From Asterella californica (taxonomy: Eukaryota; Streptophyta; Marchantiopsida; Marchantiales; Aytoniaceae): a DNA stretch of 64,000 bases. The stretch spans positions 11,346,001 to 11,410,000 of the forward strand of contig JAYKYS010000009.1 of the NCBI GenBank assembly GCA_036924285.1, given 5' to 3'. The notes under the pieces are model-generated. The model saw only the letters and a program-made list of their open reading frames with translations, was not told where the DNA came from and made no database searches. Made by a program: the position numbers and the translations under genes. Below are positions 1 to 10,695 of this stretch, piece by piece; positions within the stretch are counted from its first letter, which is position 1, and each line of letters starts with the position of its first letter.

Positions 1-1
1 C

Positions 2-3000
2 ACTAGCTTCTTAGGACTGACATCATGTGGATCAGTGTGTTATAGGAAGGTTGAGAATCTGAAGAGGTTTGAGAGACAACATGTGAAGTATGTACAGCAG
101 TCTTTGAGAGATAGTGGAGAGTTAGCAGGAGATGAATACATATCTGGAGTGTTTGAAGAGCAGTATTTGGTAGATACTATAAGGGAGTTGAAATCTATAT
201 TAGAAAGCTCTACAGATGATGTAGATAGAGTGGTGAGAGTGAGCTCTAAGGAGCTTTATGATGTAATTGATAAGTTTATAGATCGACAAGAAGTGTATGT
301 GGAGACCAAGTACAAGTCAGTGGCAAAGAAAGTCAAACCAGTGGCTTTGTCTTTGCCACTCGATTACAATCAGAAGATGGAGCAAGCTGCACGAGAACCC
401 ACGCTCAGAGGACCGAGAAGAATTGGGCACCAGTTCACAGAAACAACATTGAAGGAGCTGAAGATTGGAGGTGATGGATTTCTTACCGAGCAAGAGAAGA
501 AGAGCTTCAGGGAGATGCTATCTAGGCATGGTAAGGCGTTTGCGTTTGAGTCACATGAAGTAGGATGTGTAGATCCAAGTGTAGTTGCACCTATGGTAAT
601 CTTTACTATACCGCATGTGCCTTGGAATCTACGTCCTATCCCTGTACCTAGAGCTCATCTACCAAAGCTGATAGACTTGCTCAATGAGAGGATTAGGATG
701 GGTATCTTGGAACCATCTATAGCTCCCTACTCTAGCAGATGGTTTACTGTTCCGAAGAAGAGTGGAGCTTTGAGATTTATTCAAGATATGCAGCCAGTTA
801 ACAAGGTGACTATCAGGAATATGGGTATAGGACCTATTGTAGACGAGTTTGCAGAGGCTTTTGCTGGTTGTGCTATCTATTCAATGGGAGACTTATATTC
901 AGGTTACGATCAGTTTCAGTTATCCTCTGAGAGTAGAGACTTGACTACAATGAGGACACCTCTGGGGTTACTAAGGATGTGCACCTTGCCACAAGGTGCG
1001 ACCAATTCTGTAGCACATATGATGAATGGCATGAATAAAGTTTTGAGGGATTTCATTCCTGAAAAAACTATGCCATTCCTTGATGATGTGCCGATCAAAG
1101 GGTGTGTTGAGGAGGAGAAGAATGAGGTAATAGATCAGAGGGGGTGCCGTAAGTTTGTTGCAGATCACATAGCCGACTGTGATAAGATATTGAGTCGACT
1201 GGAGGAGGTTCATTTGACTTTATCAGGAGCAAAGTCTGTATTTGGAGAACATGAGGTGTTAATAGTGGGACATCTGTGTGGATCTTATGGTCGGAAACCT
1301 TGTCCAAACAAGGTTGATGCCATCCGAAGGATGAAGGAGACATGTGGATCGGTTACTGAGGTGAGAAGGTTTCTAGGTGCATGTGTGTTTTATCATATAT
1401 GGATTCCACACTTTGCACATGTAGCAGATCCGTTGTACAAGTTGCTGAGGAAGGGGCAGAGATTTCAGTGGCACGAGTAGCAAAGCGAGTCTATGAAGAA
1501 GTTGAAGGATCTGTTGTCTTCACCACCAACTCTACGGAAGGTAACATATGAGTTGGGCAGACCTGTTATCCTTACTGTTGATACTAGTCCTATTGGCATT
1601 GGGTGGGCTATAGGACAGGATGATGAGGATGGAAATAGATATGTGGTGCGTTTTGGAGCTAAGGTGTTAAGTTCACGGCAGAGAGACTACCCTCATGTCA
1701 AGAGAGAGCTATGGGGAGTAGTTACTGCGATGAAGAGTGATAAGGAGTACTTGATAGGAGCACCTGTGGTTGTGGAGACAGATTGCTTACCTCTCTTGGG
1801 AATGATCACTAGCTGTACAACTCCAGATATTGCTATGTTGAGGTGGATAGCATATATCAAGTCTTTGAACCCAGAGTTTAGACATATCGCAGGAAAGGAC
1901 AATCCTGTGGCAGATATGTTATCAAGGGCTAGGTATTACGATGAGAAAGAAATGATAGATGATCAGGAGGATGTTGGAACAGAGTTCTATTCTAGTGCTC
2001 TTGCTAGAAGGGATAGAAGCTGTTTTGCAGCTCCATTGGAGTTATTTGAGGAAACTATGTACGATGGCGAGTGGTTGGATCTTGGGCGCTATTTGAGTTC
2101 ATTGGAAAGGCAAGAAGGCTGGTCTGATGCAGATTTCAAGAGGATCCGTAGAATAGCTTATGGGTACTTTTTATATGGAGGACATCTGTGGAAGCGCCCC
2201 AAGCTACCAGGAGGTATACCGCAACGAGTGGTATGTGACTTGGAATTGCAGCAGAAGCTGATCAAGGAGTTCCATGAGAGTTTATGGGCCGGTCATAGAG
2301 GAGTTTGGGCTACATTTGCCAAGATGAAGGAGAAGTATTGGTGGAAGGGTATGTATAAGGATGTAGTACAGTTTGTTTCATCCTGTATACCTTGCCAGAT
2401 GTATTCCAACGTACGTCATCGTGATGGACTGCATCCTACTTATCCTTAAGCCATTCATTACAAATGGGTAGTTGATCTGGTAACTATGCCATTTGGACTT
2501 GGACAAATGAGGTATCTAGTCTTGGCTAGAGAAGATCTATCTAACCAAGTTGAAGGCCGTGCCTTGAGGACGAAGACCACTGCTAGTGTCTGCCGCTTTC
2601 TACTTGAAGATGTTATTTGTAGATATGGGTGTGTGGGAAAGATCACTGCAGATAGGGGTGAGCTGGATTCACAAGAAGCAGTTGAGTTCTTCAAGCGATT
2701 GAGAATCAAGTTGGCGTTAACCACTGCTTACAATCCTGAAGGGAATGGCAAGAGCGAAAGAGGTCATCCACCAATCATCAAAGCTTTGGTAAAAGCTTGC
2801 AAGGGTAAGATCCGTGAATGGCCTAGACTGCTACCGTTTGCTTTGTGGGCAGATCGTACAACTCATAGTACCGTTACAGGTTACATGCCAGCAGAGTTGA
2901 TACTAGGGCAAAAACCTGTGATGCCGATTGAGGAGGTTGTGCCTACTTGGAATGTTTTGCCATGGGAAGATGGTAGAAGTACGGAGGATCTTCTTGCATT

Positions 3001-3421
3001 AAGGATCCAGCAGTTAGAACGAAGACCTGAGGATGTTGCAAAAGCCGTGGAAAGGTTGAAGACTGCTAGAGAGAGAAATAAAGGCAGATTTGATAGAACG
3101 CATAGATTACGACCCAAACCAGTTAAAGAAGGTGATTGGGTGTTAGTCTATGATAGTAGTCTTGATAATCAGCATAGCACTATCAGAAAGTTCTCCAAGA
3201 GATGGTTTGGACCTTATGTGGTGTTAGAAGTTTATGATAATGCCACATACTCCTTGAGAGAGTTAGATGGTGCAGTGCTCAAGACACCAGTCGCAGGAAA
3301 GAGAATCAAGCTCTTTAGAAGGAGAGGGGAGGATCGGAACGTTGCAGAGTTTACAGAGGATGAAGCTGAAGACTCAATGCAGGTTGAAGATGAGTTTGAA
3401 GCCGAAGCTGAAGAGTCTTGA
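2..3421 (+). pseudogene. Element A1: Ty3-type pol (RT, RNase H, integrase), broken by two stops
   Basis: The reading frame is open at the left edge. After a poorly conserved linker come reverse transcriptase (about 590-1110: LPQGATNS and FLDDVPIKG in place of the usual plant YxDD context), RNase H (TVDTSPIGIGWAIGQ near 1571, ETDCLPL near 1775, HIAGKDNPVADMLSRA near 1885), and integrase. The integrase shows its HHCC zinc finger (H-E-S-L-W-A-G-H, then CIPC, near 2275-2400), a DDE core (DLVTMPFG; TADRGELDS; E of KSERGHPP) and a GPY/F module (WFGPYVV near 3210). No chromodomain follows. Two in-frame stops divide it: TAG at 1478-1480 where copy A2 has GAG, and TAA at 2447-2449 where A2 has TTA. 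Autonomous pol expression is therefore unlikely. Frame, domain order and the adjacent LTR make the family secure; its exact clade is not. Confidence 0.9.
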
Positions 3422-3454
3422 TCTGGATGGCACATACCGGAGGATGTGCAGGTT

Positions 3455-3467
3455 CAGAGGGGGTGGA
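3455..3467 (+). other. Polypurine tract of element A1
   Basis: A purine-rich run (cagagggggtgga) directly precedes the TGTCG start of the 3' LTR, where plus-strand priming is expected. Copy A2 has the same tract at 13046-13058. Confidence 0.7.
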
Positions 3468-4718
3468 TGTCGCGCTACTTCGCGGCTACATGTTATATTT
3501 CTACTCCGACGCTTGAGTTTAGTAGTTCTAGAAGTTAGCTTATATTACTTCGAGTCGTTTATGTATATGTTTGACACCTTTGCATACGGTGTTAACACTA
3601 TTTTGAGTCTTAGTAGGTTGATTACCATGTTGATAGGGCTTAAGCTCATGGGTTGTATTTGCGTGTCGCCCATGCACGCTTTCTAGTTGATTTAAGTTAT
3701 TTTTCGGGGCTGCGTGTCATTTTAAGTAATTTAAGTTTTACGCTGGCACTCTAGGGGGCTTGACGTGGTAGCCTATGAGTAAAACTAAGTTGCCACGTGG
3801 TTTAGGGTACTAAAGGACAACCAAGTGGAGCTATGAACTCCCATTGGTCTGTTTTTGTCTTTAGTTTAACTCTAAATTTAGAAATCGAGCTCTAAAGGAG
3901 AGTTCGAGCATTTGGTGGGGGGTCTTCGAAATCTGAGAGCACAGGGAGAGAGGTCTCGTCATGCCAAGCACTTCCAGTGAAAATTTCGATCGATTTGAGT
4001 CAATAAAGACGGAGTTATGAGCAATTGAAGTTCGGATTGTGCTAGAATTGAATCATTTTGGTTGGATTTAGGGTTTTCAGTGTCATTCGCAGCAGATTTG
4101 AGCAAATTGCTTCAAAACTTCGAGGTTGTGTTCTCCGCCAGCAGGGCTACGATTTCACAAAAAGTTTCATATCGATTGAGCAACTGAGTAATTCAGGGCG
4201 GCCGCTGAAGCTGAGGGGGTCTGAAAAGCTCTTAATCTAGAGCAGCGACTTCAGAGGAGGAGATCTACAGTTCTGTGTACATTCAGGAGTCCCAACTTCA
4301 CAGGGATGTTCAGCACCCTGTAGACTGCAAATCCTGTAAGAAACTTTGAAATTGATCGAGCCAAACTCCTGTTATAGGTTGAAATAGCCAGCTAGGTACC
4401 AAAAATTGCCGTAATTTTCTTGCTCAAAACTTTTCTGTTCATATCTCCGTGTCAGAATTTGATCTCAGGCTGAAATTTCGTCTGTGAGTTCAGTAGTACC
4501 TCATTTGCATGTAGGGGAAGTTTAGAGGTCTAAACCTTCATAGTTTTCCTCTCCGTGAGTGTCAAAGTTCACCGCCGAATCCTATTACTGCCAGCTAGAT
4601 CTTACACATCTGTGTGAGTGTTTATAGCCTCTGTTGTAACCTGAAAGCCAACCTCTTGAGTGAACAACCACAGCCAGAAGCCCGGTGCTTTCCTAGGTAG
4701 ACGGATTACACTCCGACA
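3468..4718 (+). repeat. 3' LTR of element A1 (1251 bp)
   Basis: It begins TGTCG and ends CGACA, a 5-bp terminal inverted repeat. It starts straight after the polypurine tract and aligns along its whole length with the A2 LTR at 13059-14341; the two diverge immediately after CGACA, which fixes the right boundary. An AATAAA at 4002-4007 could serve as polyadenylation signal. It is 32 bp shorter than the A2 LTR because of one deletion near 4595-4600, between copies of CTAGA. Confidence 0.9.
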
Positions 4719-5336
4719 TCGTCCTGGCCCACCCAGGCATCGAGCCCCCCTCATATATACTTCTGGGGATCGGCGGCCCCACCCTCCTCTTTGGTCCCTG
4801 AAAATTATACCACAACCCGATTGTGGTTCGTCCATAACTTCCAGCTCGGAGGTCAGATCGAGGAGTGTTATATATCACTGGAAAGCTCTCGACGAGACCT
4901 TTCCAATGATACCTCACTCGCCTCGAGATCTTACGTGGAGCTCCGTCCACGACCTAAAACGTCCCTGGAGCTCCAACACTTAGCAGTTTTTCCGAAAATC
5001 TGTGGTCCAGACCCAGGGTCGAACCCTGTGGTTCGTCTGCGTCTTGGACCCACGTCTCGGTCCCACGTCTCAGACCTATGTCTGAGACTCATGTTTCAGC
5101 CCGTTCCCAGACTCGCCCCCTTCTGGGTCAGCGTTCGTCTGAGGCCCTCTTGGGGTAGGCCCTTATGTCCTAACCCAAGGTTCTAACCTTGGTTCAGAGA
5201 ACCACTTAGGGTTCTTCTGATCCCGACTTCCCGGCCAAGCCGTTAAGTCCTACTCGCAGCGTTCATAACCTAGCGCAAGTCCGCTAGGGTTCTGTTGTTC
5301 GCGTCTGCGTCCGATCTTGAGAATGAGGGGCGCGAC
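4719..5336 (-). repeat. Partial LTR of element C, interrupted by A1
   Basis: On the - strand this stretch opens with TGTCGCGCCCC at 5336, exactly where the RT frame of element B breaks inside a tyrosine codon. It carries a TATATATGAG promoter-like box (about 4751-4760, - strand) and short repeated words around ACGTCTC. It stops at 4719, abutting the A1 LTR. I infer it is the first part (U3 and TATA) of an LTR whose remainder lies left of A1. The terminal TGTCG resembles that of family A but the body does not. No coding sequence is supported in it. Confidence 0.55.
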
Positions 5337-7190
5337 ATAGTCTATGCACACTCGCAGCTTACCATTCTTCTTCTTGACGATTACAATAGGTGAAACCCAT
5401 TGTGAGTTCTCCACCTCATAGATGAAACTCGCCTCCTTCAACTTGTCTATCTCTTCCTTGACCATCATTGCCGTTGTGGGATTGACCCTTCTCTGCTTCT
5501 GTCGAACTGGTCTTGTGTGCTCCTCCAATTCGATTCGATGAGTCTCGAGAGTCACCTCCTTCAAATCCTTGTAGCTGAAAGCAAACACATGGATATATTT
5601 TCGAAATATATCTAGGAATCTACTTTTCTCTTCTTTAGTGACATTGATACCAAACTTCAGGGTAGAGAGTCTTCTCACAATCTCTGTCTCACTCAACTCT
5701 TCTTTGTCAGGATCTTTCTCCACTGCTGGTCGAGGCAACAAGTCAATAGCACTAAGCTGATGTAATGATTCATCTCGATCAAATCTTTCGTCCTTAGAGG
5801 AGGATTCTTGATCGTAAGAATCTCCGGTATCTACTTCCGAGACACTCTGATCATCCTCCGTATCGGATTCCCAGTAGTCACTAGTGGGTCTATCAGAGTC
5901 AGAAGTCACAACTCCAACACCCGAGAGAGGAACTATCACTCTATGATCTCTAGGCCCAATCCGTAAGTATCCCTTGTGCCACCTATCAGTGGTGCGCACA
6001 GCTCTCAACCAAGGCCTACCTAGGAGCAAATCATAACTAGAGTCCTTTAACACTTGAAAGGACATCAACGTTTGAACTCCCATCACAGACACGACCACCT
6101 TCTCTAACACACCAAGAGGTCTTACCCGTTGCTTGTTAGCCATCCCCACGACAATGCTAGCCGGGCGAGTTGGTTCCATCCCCAACTTCTTCATCAAGCT
6201 CTCCGATATGGCGTTGACAGCTGATCCTCCATCCACCAATACGTCAGAGACGTAATGACCATTCAACCGGACTTCAATCTTTGAAGCCCTAGTGCATACC
6301 TCTGAAGCATGCACATCCACCACACCAACTCCCACAGACTTTGATGTCTTGCTCTTGGGTTTCTTCTTCTTGCTTCTCTTAGAACTCAGTCCTCCTCTGA
6401 GTTCTCTTCGTAAGCTGGGATTAAGTGCGATCAGTTGTCCAACAGTGATGTTGGCTTTTTGAGCACTCACATCTTCAACCACATCATATCTCGCTTGGGA
6501 AGATGAAATGGTGAAATCCGCCATCCCTAGCTTCCTTCTTGGCTCCCTTGGTGTACTCGAAACATTACTCGAACGAGTACTTCTACTTGCTGACTCCTCC
6601 ATGAAAACCGGTTCATCAGAAAATCGAGTTCTTTTCCTTTCTTGAGCTAAAAGCTCCACCGGTGCATGAGAAGAGTTTGAACTCTCTCCTTTCTCGTAGA
6701 TGGGATCTCGTACGACATCGATAGTAGCCACCCCCTTGTCTCGTCCTTGTGATGGATTTCCTCCACCCACATTCATTCTGACGGCTTCGGCACCTCTTGC
6801 TCCGTTGTTAGGACAATTTCGCTGGAAATGAGAACCTCCACACGTCCAACAAGTGATTCCTCCAAAATTACCTTGGTTGCCTCCAAAGTTACCTTGATTT
6901 CCTCGGTTGGGATTGTTGTCGTAACCTCTTTGACCTCCTCCTCCATCTTTGTTCCTCCATTCTCGTAACTGCACCACGTTTATCTTGAGATCCGCAAGAG
7001 TATCGGTGATGCTCTTCAACTCGGCATGAAAATCAGAGATGGCAGTAGACATCGTTGTTGGGACAAACGGTCTTGGCACCATCGTTGGAGTAGGAGTTGA
7101 CGTTGAAGCAATCACCAATTGTGATGGTGCAGGTGCGATCGTTGTGACTACACCAGGAGTCGGAGTCGACACCAGAGCAGCATGATGAGG
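5337..7190 (-). pseudogene. Element B: gag C-terminus, protease and start of reverse transcriptase (truncated)
   Basis: Open frame continuing the gag frame after a stop. It holds a gag zinc knuckle (CWTCGGSHFQRNC, near 6815-6855), a retropepsin-like protease with DGGSAVNAIS near 6200-6240 (D-G-G replaces the usual D-T/S-G) and LLLGRPWL near 6010-6035. The RT N-terminus follows, with EEIDKL, SQWVSPIVIVKKKNGKLRVCIDY near 5340-5460. The RT ends abruptly at the element C LTR, so the catalytic RT motifs, RNase H and integrase are missing here. The RT N-terminus looks like plant Ty3 elements. A glycine-rich, asparagine-rich stretch precedes the knuckle. The fragment cannot be functional as it stands. 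Confidence 0.85.
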
Positions 7191-7745
7191 TTAGATGATA
7201 TCTCCTTCATCCAAACTCTCTTCCATGTTTGTCGCAATCTTGATGACCTCCGCTTTGGTTGCTGGCTTCTCGTACCTCACTTGGGTTCGAATTGAAGGCC
7301 TCAACCCTCCCACCAAGTTCTTGGTCAACACTGCTCCAATCCCCGCCATCGTTAGCTCCACATTGTCTCCACTCTTCCGTAGGACCGTCCGAAACCGTTG
7401 TGCCAACTTATCCACCCTTTCGGCATATTGCCGAACTTTCTCGTCGTCCCGTTGCTTCAAATGAGTAAGCTCCACCATGAGCTTCTCATAACTCTCTTCT
7501 GGAAGAAATTCTTCGATGAGTGCATTACTCAACGTCTCCCATGTGTCCTCAACTGCACCAAGTGTCTTGCTCTTCACTCGGTCGTCATACCACGTAAGAG
7601 CAAAATCTTCTAAAAACTCTGGCAGTAACAACACCCATTCTTCCTTCCTTCTCACGTTGTTTCCGATGCAACCCCTTTTGAAGTCTCGTACAAATGGTTC
7701 TACATCTTCATTGTCCTTCCCATGAAACACTGGTAACTTCCCCAT
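7191..7745 (-). pseudogene. Element B: gag (capsid-like N-terminal part)
   Basis: A 184-residue frame starting at ATG 7745. It matches the retrotransposon gag fold used by plant Ty3 elements: ALTWYDD, then EEFLPEESYEKL, LTHLKQ, RQYAERVDKLAQRF. It ends at a TAA (7193-7191) and the same frame resumes at once into a linker, zinc knuckle and protease, so the stop interrupts gag rather than ending it. I read it as a nonsense lesion; programmed readthrough cannot be excluded. It forms virus-like particles in intact relatives. Confidence 0.8.
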
Positions 7746-7958
7746 CTTGTAACTATTCTTTCTACCCTTCTAATTTTTGTGCAATAACTACTCGCTAAAA
7801 GAGTACGAACATCACCAATTCCATTCGCGAATAATCTACCATAGGTAAAATGAAAGGAAATGGTTGTAACAACACCTCTTGTGCCATCTCTTCTCCCAAG
7901 GTAATCATGAGCCTGAGTCGCATCACCGCCTTCTCCACCATCCGAATGACGATCTCCA

Positions 7959-8435
7959 TCACAACTCAGCTGAGTCCTCTTTTGAAGTCGACAACTTCTC
8001 CGTCTCAGCTCTTTGAGTCTCGTCCAACTTCTCGACTACTGACGTAAGTAGGGCGGCCACATCGACGCACTTGTGTCTTCTTGATAGATCACCCACTCCA
8101 CAACTTGGACAAGGATCTTCTCCTAGAAGATGAATTGGCGCTGGTGACGATGGACCCACTCGAAGACTTAAATCAGTAAACTCCCGCTTCCCTTTAGCTC
8201 TCTCGGTTCTGATTCTAGTTGGACAATTCACTACTTTATGTCCCAACCCTCTACAAAAATAACACCACAAGTCGGTTTCTACTCTTCTCCTCGGAGATTC
8301 TACTTGAGGTTTTGTACTAGGGTCTTCAAACTCAACGATAATCTCTTTAGAGCTCTCTCCGACGCTTACTATGACATCTAAACCTTGAGGAAGGTTTCTA
8401 AGTCTAACTTTCCAATCTTTTGAATTTCCACTCAT
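7959..8435 (-). CDS. Element B leader ORF with zinc knuckle, upstream of gag
   Basis: A 158-residue frame from ATG 8435. It has a CX2CX4HX4C zinc knuckle (CYFCRGLGHKVVNC) about 55 residues in, then a second cysteine pair with histidine (CPSCGVGDLSRRHKC), and a charged C-terminus that may be helical (VVEKLDETQRAETEKL). It lies between the LTR/primer site and gag, a place where most plant Ty3 elements have no gene, though Tat/Ogre-type elements carry an extra ORF there. It could bind nucleic acid; I do not recognise the family. It may also be a remnant of a longer frame shared with the ORF just upstream. Confidence 0.55.
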   Translation of the reverse strand: MSGNSKDWKVRLRNLPQGLDVIVSVGESSKEIIVEFEDPSTKPQVESPRRRVETDLWCYFCRGLGHKVVNCPTRIRTERAKGKREFTDLSLRVGPSSPAPIHLLGEDPCPSCGVGDLSRRHKCVDVAALLTSVVEKLDETQRAETEKLSTSKEDSAEL

Positions 8436-8573
8436 GTTGCACCTTCTCAACCATTAAGTGGACAAAATATCATAGAGAAAAATAATTCTACCTCACTTTC
8501 TTAACTCTTCCGAGCTTTATATTGGAAATCGTGTATTATACATGCTATACACGAAATAAAATCTAATCTAAAA

Positions 8574-8891
8574 TTAACTATCGAAGATATGATCCTCCTC
8601 ACCATCGTTTGTACTAATCACAACAGACATCTTGAACTCACTCTTGTAAGGATCCAACTCTACTTCACCAGGAGCATTCGTGGCCTCCACAGTGAATGAT
8701 GCTTTAAACTCGGCTTTCTTCAAATCTGTGCCAATGGTCGCGGAAGCTTCTTCATATAGGATAAAGAGGGCACCCCAAGTGCTATAGATGCGTGTTCGTA
8801 ACTCATCTATACTTAACTTGGGCTTCTCCGTCTCTGTTCGAACTCGTAAACGTCTCTTCTTCCACCTCGTCATTCGAACTGGATTCCTCAT
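8574..8891 (-). CDS. Element B first leader ORF, unknown function
   Basis: A 105-residue frame from ATG 8891 to a stop at 8576-8574. The first part is strongly basic (RMTRWKKRRLRVR), the rest acidic (STNDGEEDHIFDS). No domain is recognised. It lies directly upstream of the zinc-knuckle ORF (138 bp gap) on the same strand, and downstream of the leader repeats, so the two could be parts of one protein or be joined by splicing. Coding status rests only on the frame and the position. Confidence 0.4.
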   Translation of the reverse strand: MRNPVRMTRWKKRRLRVRTETEKPKLSIDELRTRIYSTWGALFILYEEASATIGTDLKKAEFKASFTVEATNAPGEVELDPYKSEFKMSVVISTNDGEEDHIFDS

Positions 8892-8989
8892 GAAGTATCT
8901 TCAAGACCTCCTTGTATGCCGAAACGTATATCTCTTAGTTGGTAAGAGATCTCTCCAAGATTTTTGTGGTCTTCAGTAGCTCAACCTCC

Positions 8990-9560
8990 AAACTACTAAA
9001 TCATGAAGTTTCAACAAAAACTTCCCTAATCAGAAGAGATGGTGATGACTGTACAAATTTTCAGAGAACTGAAATTTGTATATTTTCACTTCCCTCATGG
9101 TTGTCAACCCCCTCCACTTTGAAAAATTCTTTCTCTCTCTTCAGACCTCATCTTCTCATGATTTCTTTTGTCCTGGATAGCTTATCAGCCACTCTAAAAC
9201 ACTGAAAAGTTTCTCAGGAAAATAAAATTCACAGAAAATCTGACAATGACTGTAAATTTTTTTCAGATAACAGAATTCCTCAACTCTCACGAATAGACCC
9301 CCTCAACTTTAAAAATTCATTGCTCCCTCTCTAGACCACCTTTTCCTATGATTTCTTTTGTCTTAGATAGGTTATCAGCTAATCTAAAACACTGGAAAGT
9401 ATCACAGGAAAATAAAATTCACAGAAAAGTTGACAGCGACTGTACAAATTTTCTAGAGAGCAGAATTTCTAAACTCACAAATTTATCTCCTCTAATAACT
9501 TTTCTCTCCTCCTTCCTCTACAACTCTTGTTGCACACTCTTTCAACTCTCCTCAAACCCT
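8990..9560 (-). repeat. Diverged tandem repeats in the element B leader (about 190-200 bp unit)
   Basis: The words GACTGTA + CAAATTTT recur at 9047, 9248 and 9438. Blocks such as ATGATTTCTTTTGTC at 9158 and 9348 (190 bp apart) are followed by similar TTATCAGC...CTAAAACACTG. Two full units and a partial third. They lie between the primer binding site and the first leader ORF. Confidence 0.7.
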
Positions 9561-9757
9561 TTCTAAGTGAACAAGATGTAAAGAATGACTTCGAACGCGT
9601 CATATATCACTACGAGATACACGAAAGGTTCTAACGTTGCTTACATCGCGTTAGCTCTTTCTCCTCCCAACGTTCTCTCCATGTGCTCTCTCATAATCTC
9701 CTTTTGTCGAATATAGAACTGAACTCTAAACATCGTTCAACGATCCCTTCAAGTGAG

Positions 9758-9775
9758 GTCCCGGCAACGGAACCA
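9758..9775 (-). other. Candidate primer binding site of element B
   Basis: On the - strand TGGTTCCGTTGCCGGGAC starts 4 bases after the LTR end. It begins with the TGG expected from a tRNA CCA end and resembles the TGGCGCCGTTGCCGGGGA tRNA-Asp-type site common in plant Ty3 elements, with a few differences. The exact primer tRNA is not established. Confidence 0.65.
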
Positions 9776-9779
9776 AAAA

Positions 9780-10695
9780 TGTAAACCCTCCGCGGTCCTA
9801 TCGATCAACTATCCCCCCGATCTCTCAACCTCCACGATCGTCATCCACGAATCTGCAACATGTCGGGCCTGTCTCTCACTCAGGGGTCACCTCTGATGGC
9901 TTTGATGGAAGCACACCATGAACTTGAAGGGAAAATGCTGAGTTCACTCATTCATACACCCACAAACTTATCAACTAAAAATCTCCTTAAACACATCAAC
10001 TAAAAATCCTCCATTCTAACAACGTCTCTCAAGTTCTCACATGCTAAAAATATCCCACACTCTCTATATTACTCAAGTTGTCATTACGACAATGTGAAAA
10101 CAAGGATGAGGAGCTCTTCTCTACTCCTCTATTTATACATTCTAGGTTTTTACTTTGGTACCCTCCGGTAACTCAGCCGTAACTACTTTTACCGGGTTTT
10201 ACTAAGATATTACTTAAGGTAAAAGCATTGATCACATGGGCTTTTTATCTTTTCACATGGGCTTATTCCTTCAAAGTCAACAACTTCTAGAAGGATTCTG
10301 GAATATTCTCAAGAAATCTCGAATTTCCACCCCCCCTCTACACTAGGACCCACTAAAAAGAAAACATGTGGAATCTCTTCTTGTTTTTAATGCCCACAAA
10401 GTCCACAACTTTAATCCAACCACTAATATCAAGTCAAAAAGGAGATAAGGGATCCTTTCCACCTCCTTTCTACCTTTTAGACAAGATGACAAGATAGTAG
10501 TGCTCACTCTTTAGCAAATATCTGAATTCTGCCAAAAGTACAGCTAAGTTTAACCATAACTAACTTTTAGGTAGTCATGACTAACTTGATACCTCCTAAA
10601 AGTACTTTGGCAGCAAATAAACATTCTCAACACTTAGTTAGAACTAAACACCTTACTACTAGACGAACTTCCTATGTGTAACATAGGTCGTTACA
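9780..10695 (-). repeat. 5' LTR of element B (916 bp)
   Basis: On the - strand it begins TGTAA at 10695 and ends TTACA at 9780, a 5-bp terminal inverted repeat. The primer site lies 4 bases beyond its end. Its outer end abuts the interrupted A2 pol frame exactly, which fixes that boundary. A TATAAATA box lies at 10137-10130. Just inside the outer end is a small palindrome (CCTATGTGTAACATAGG, 10673-10689). Confidence 0.85.
10130..10137 (-). promoter_or_regulatory. TATA box of the element B LTR
   Basis: TATAAATA on the - strand followed by GAGGAG, about 560 bp into the LTR. The position fits the U3 promoter of an LTR retrotransposon. Confidence 0.55.
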
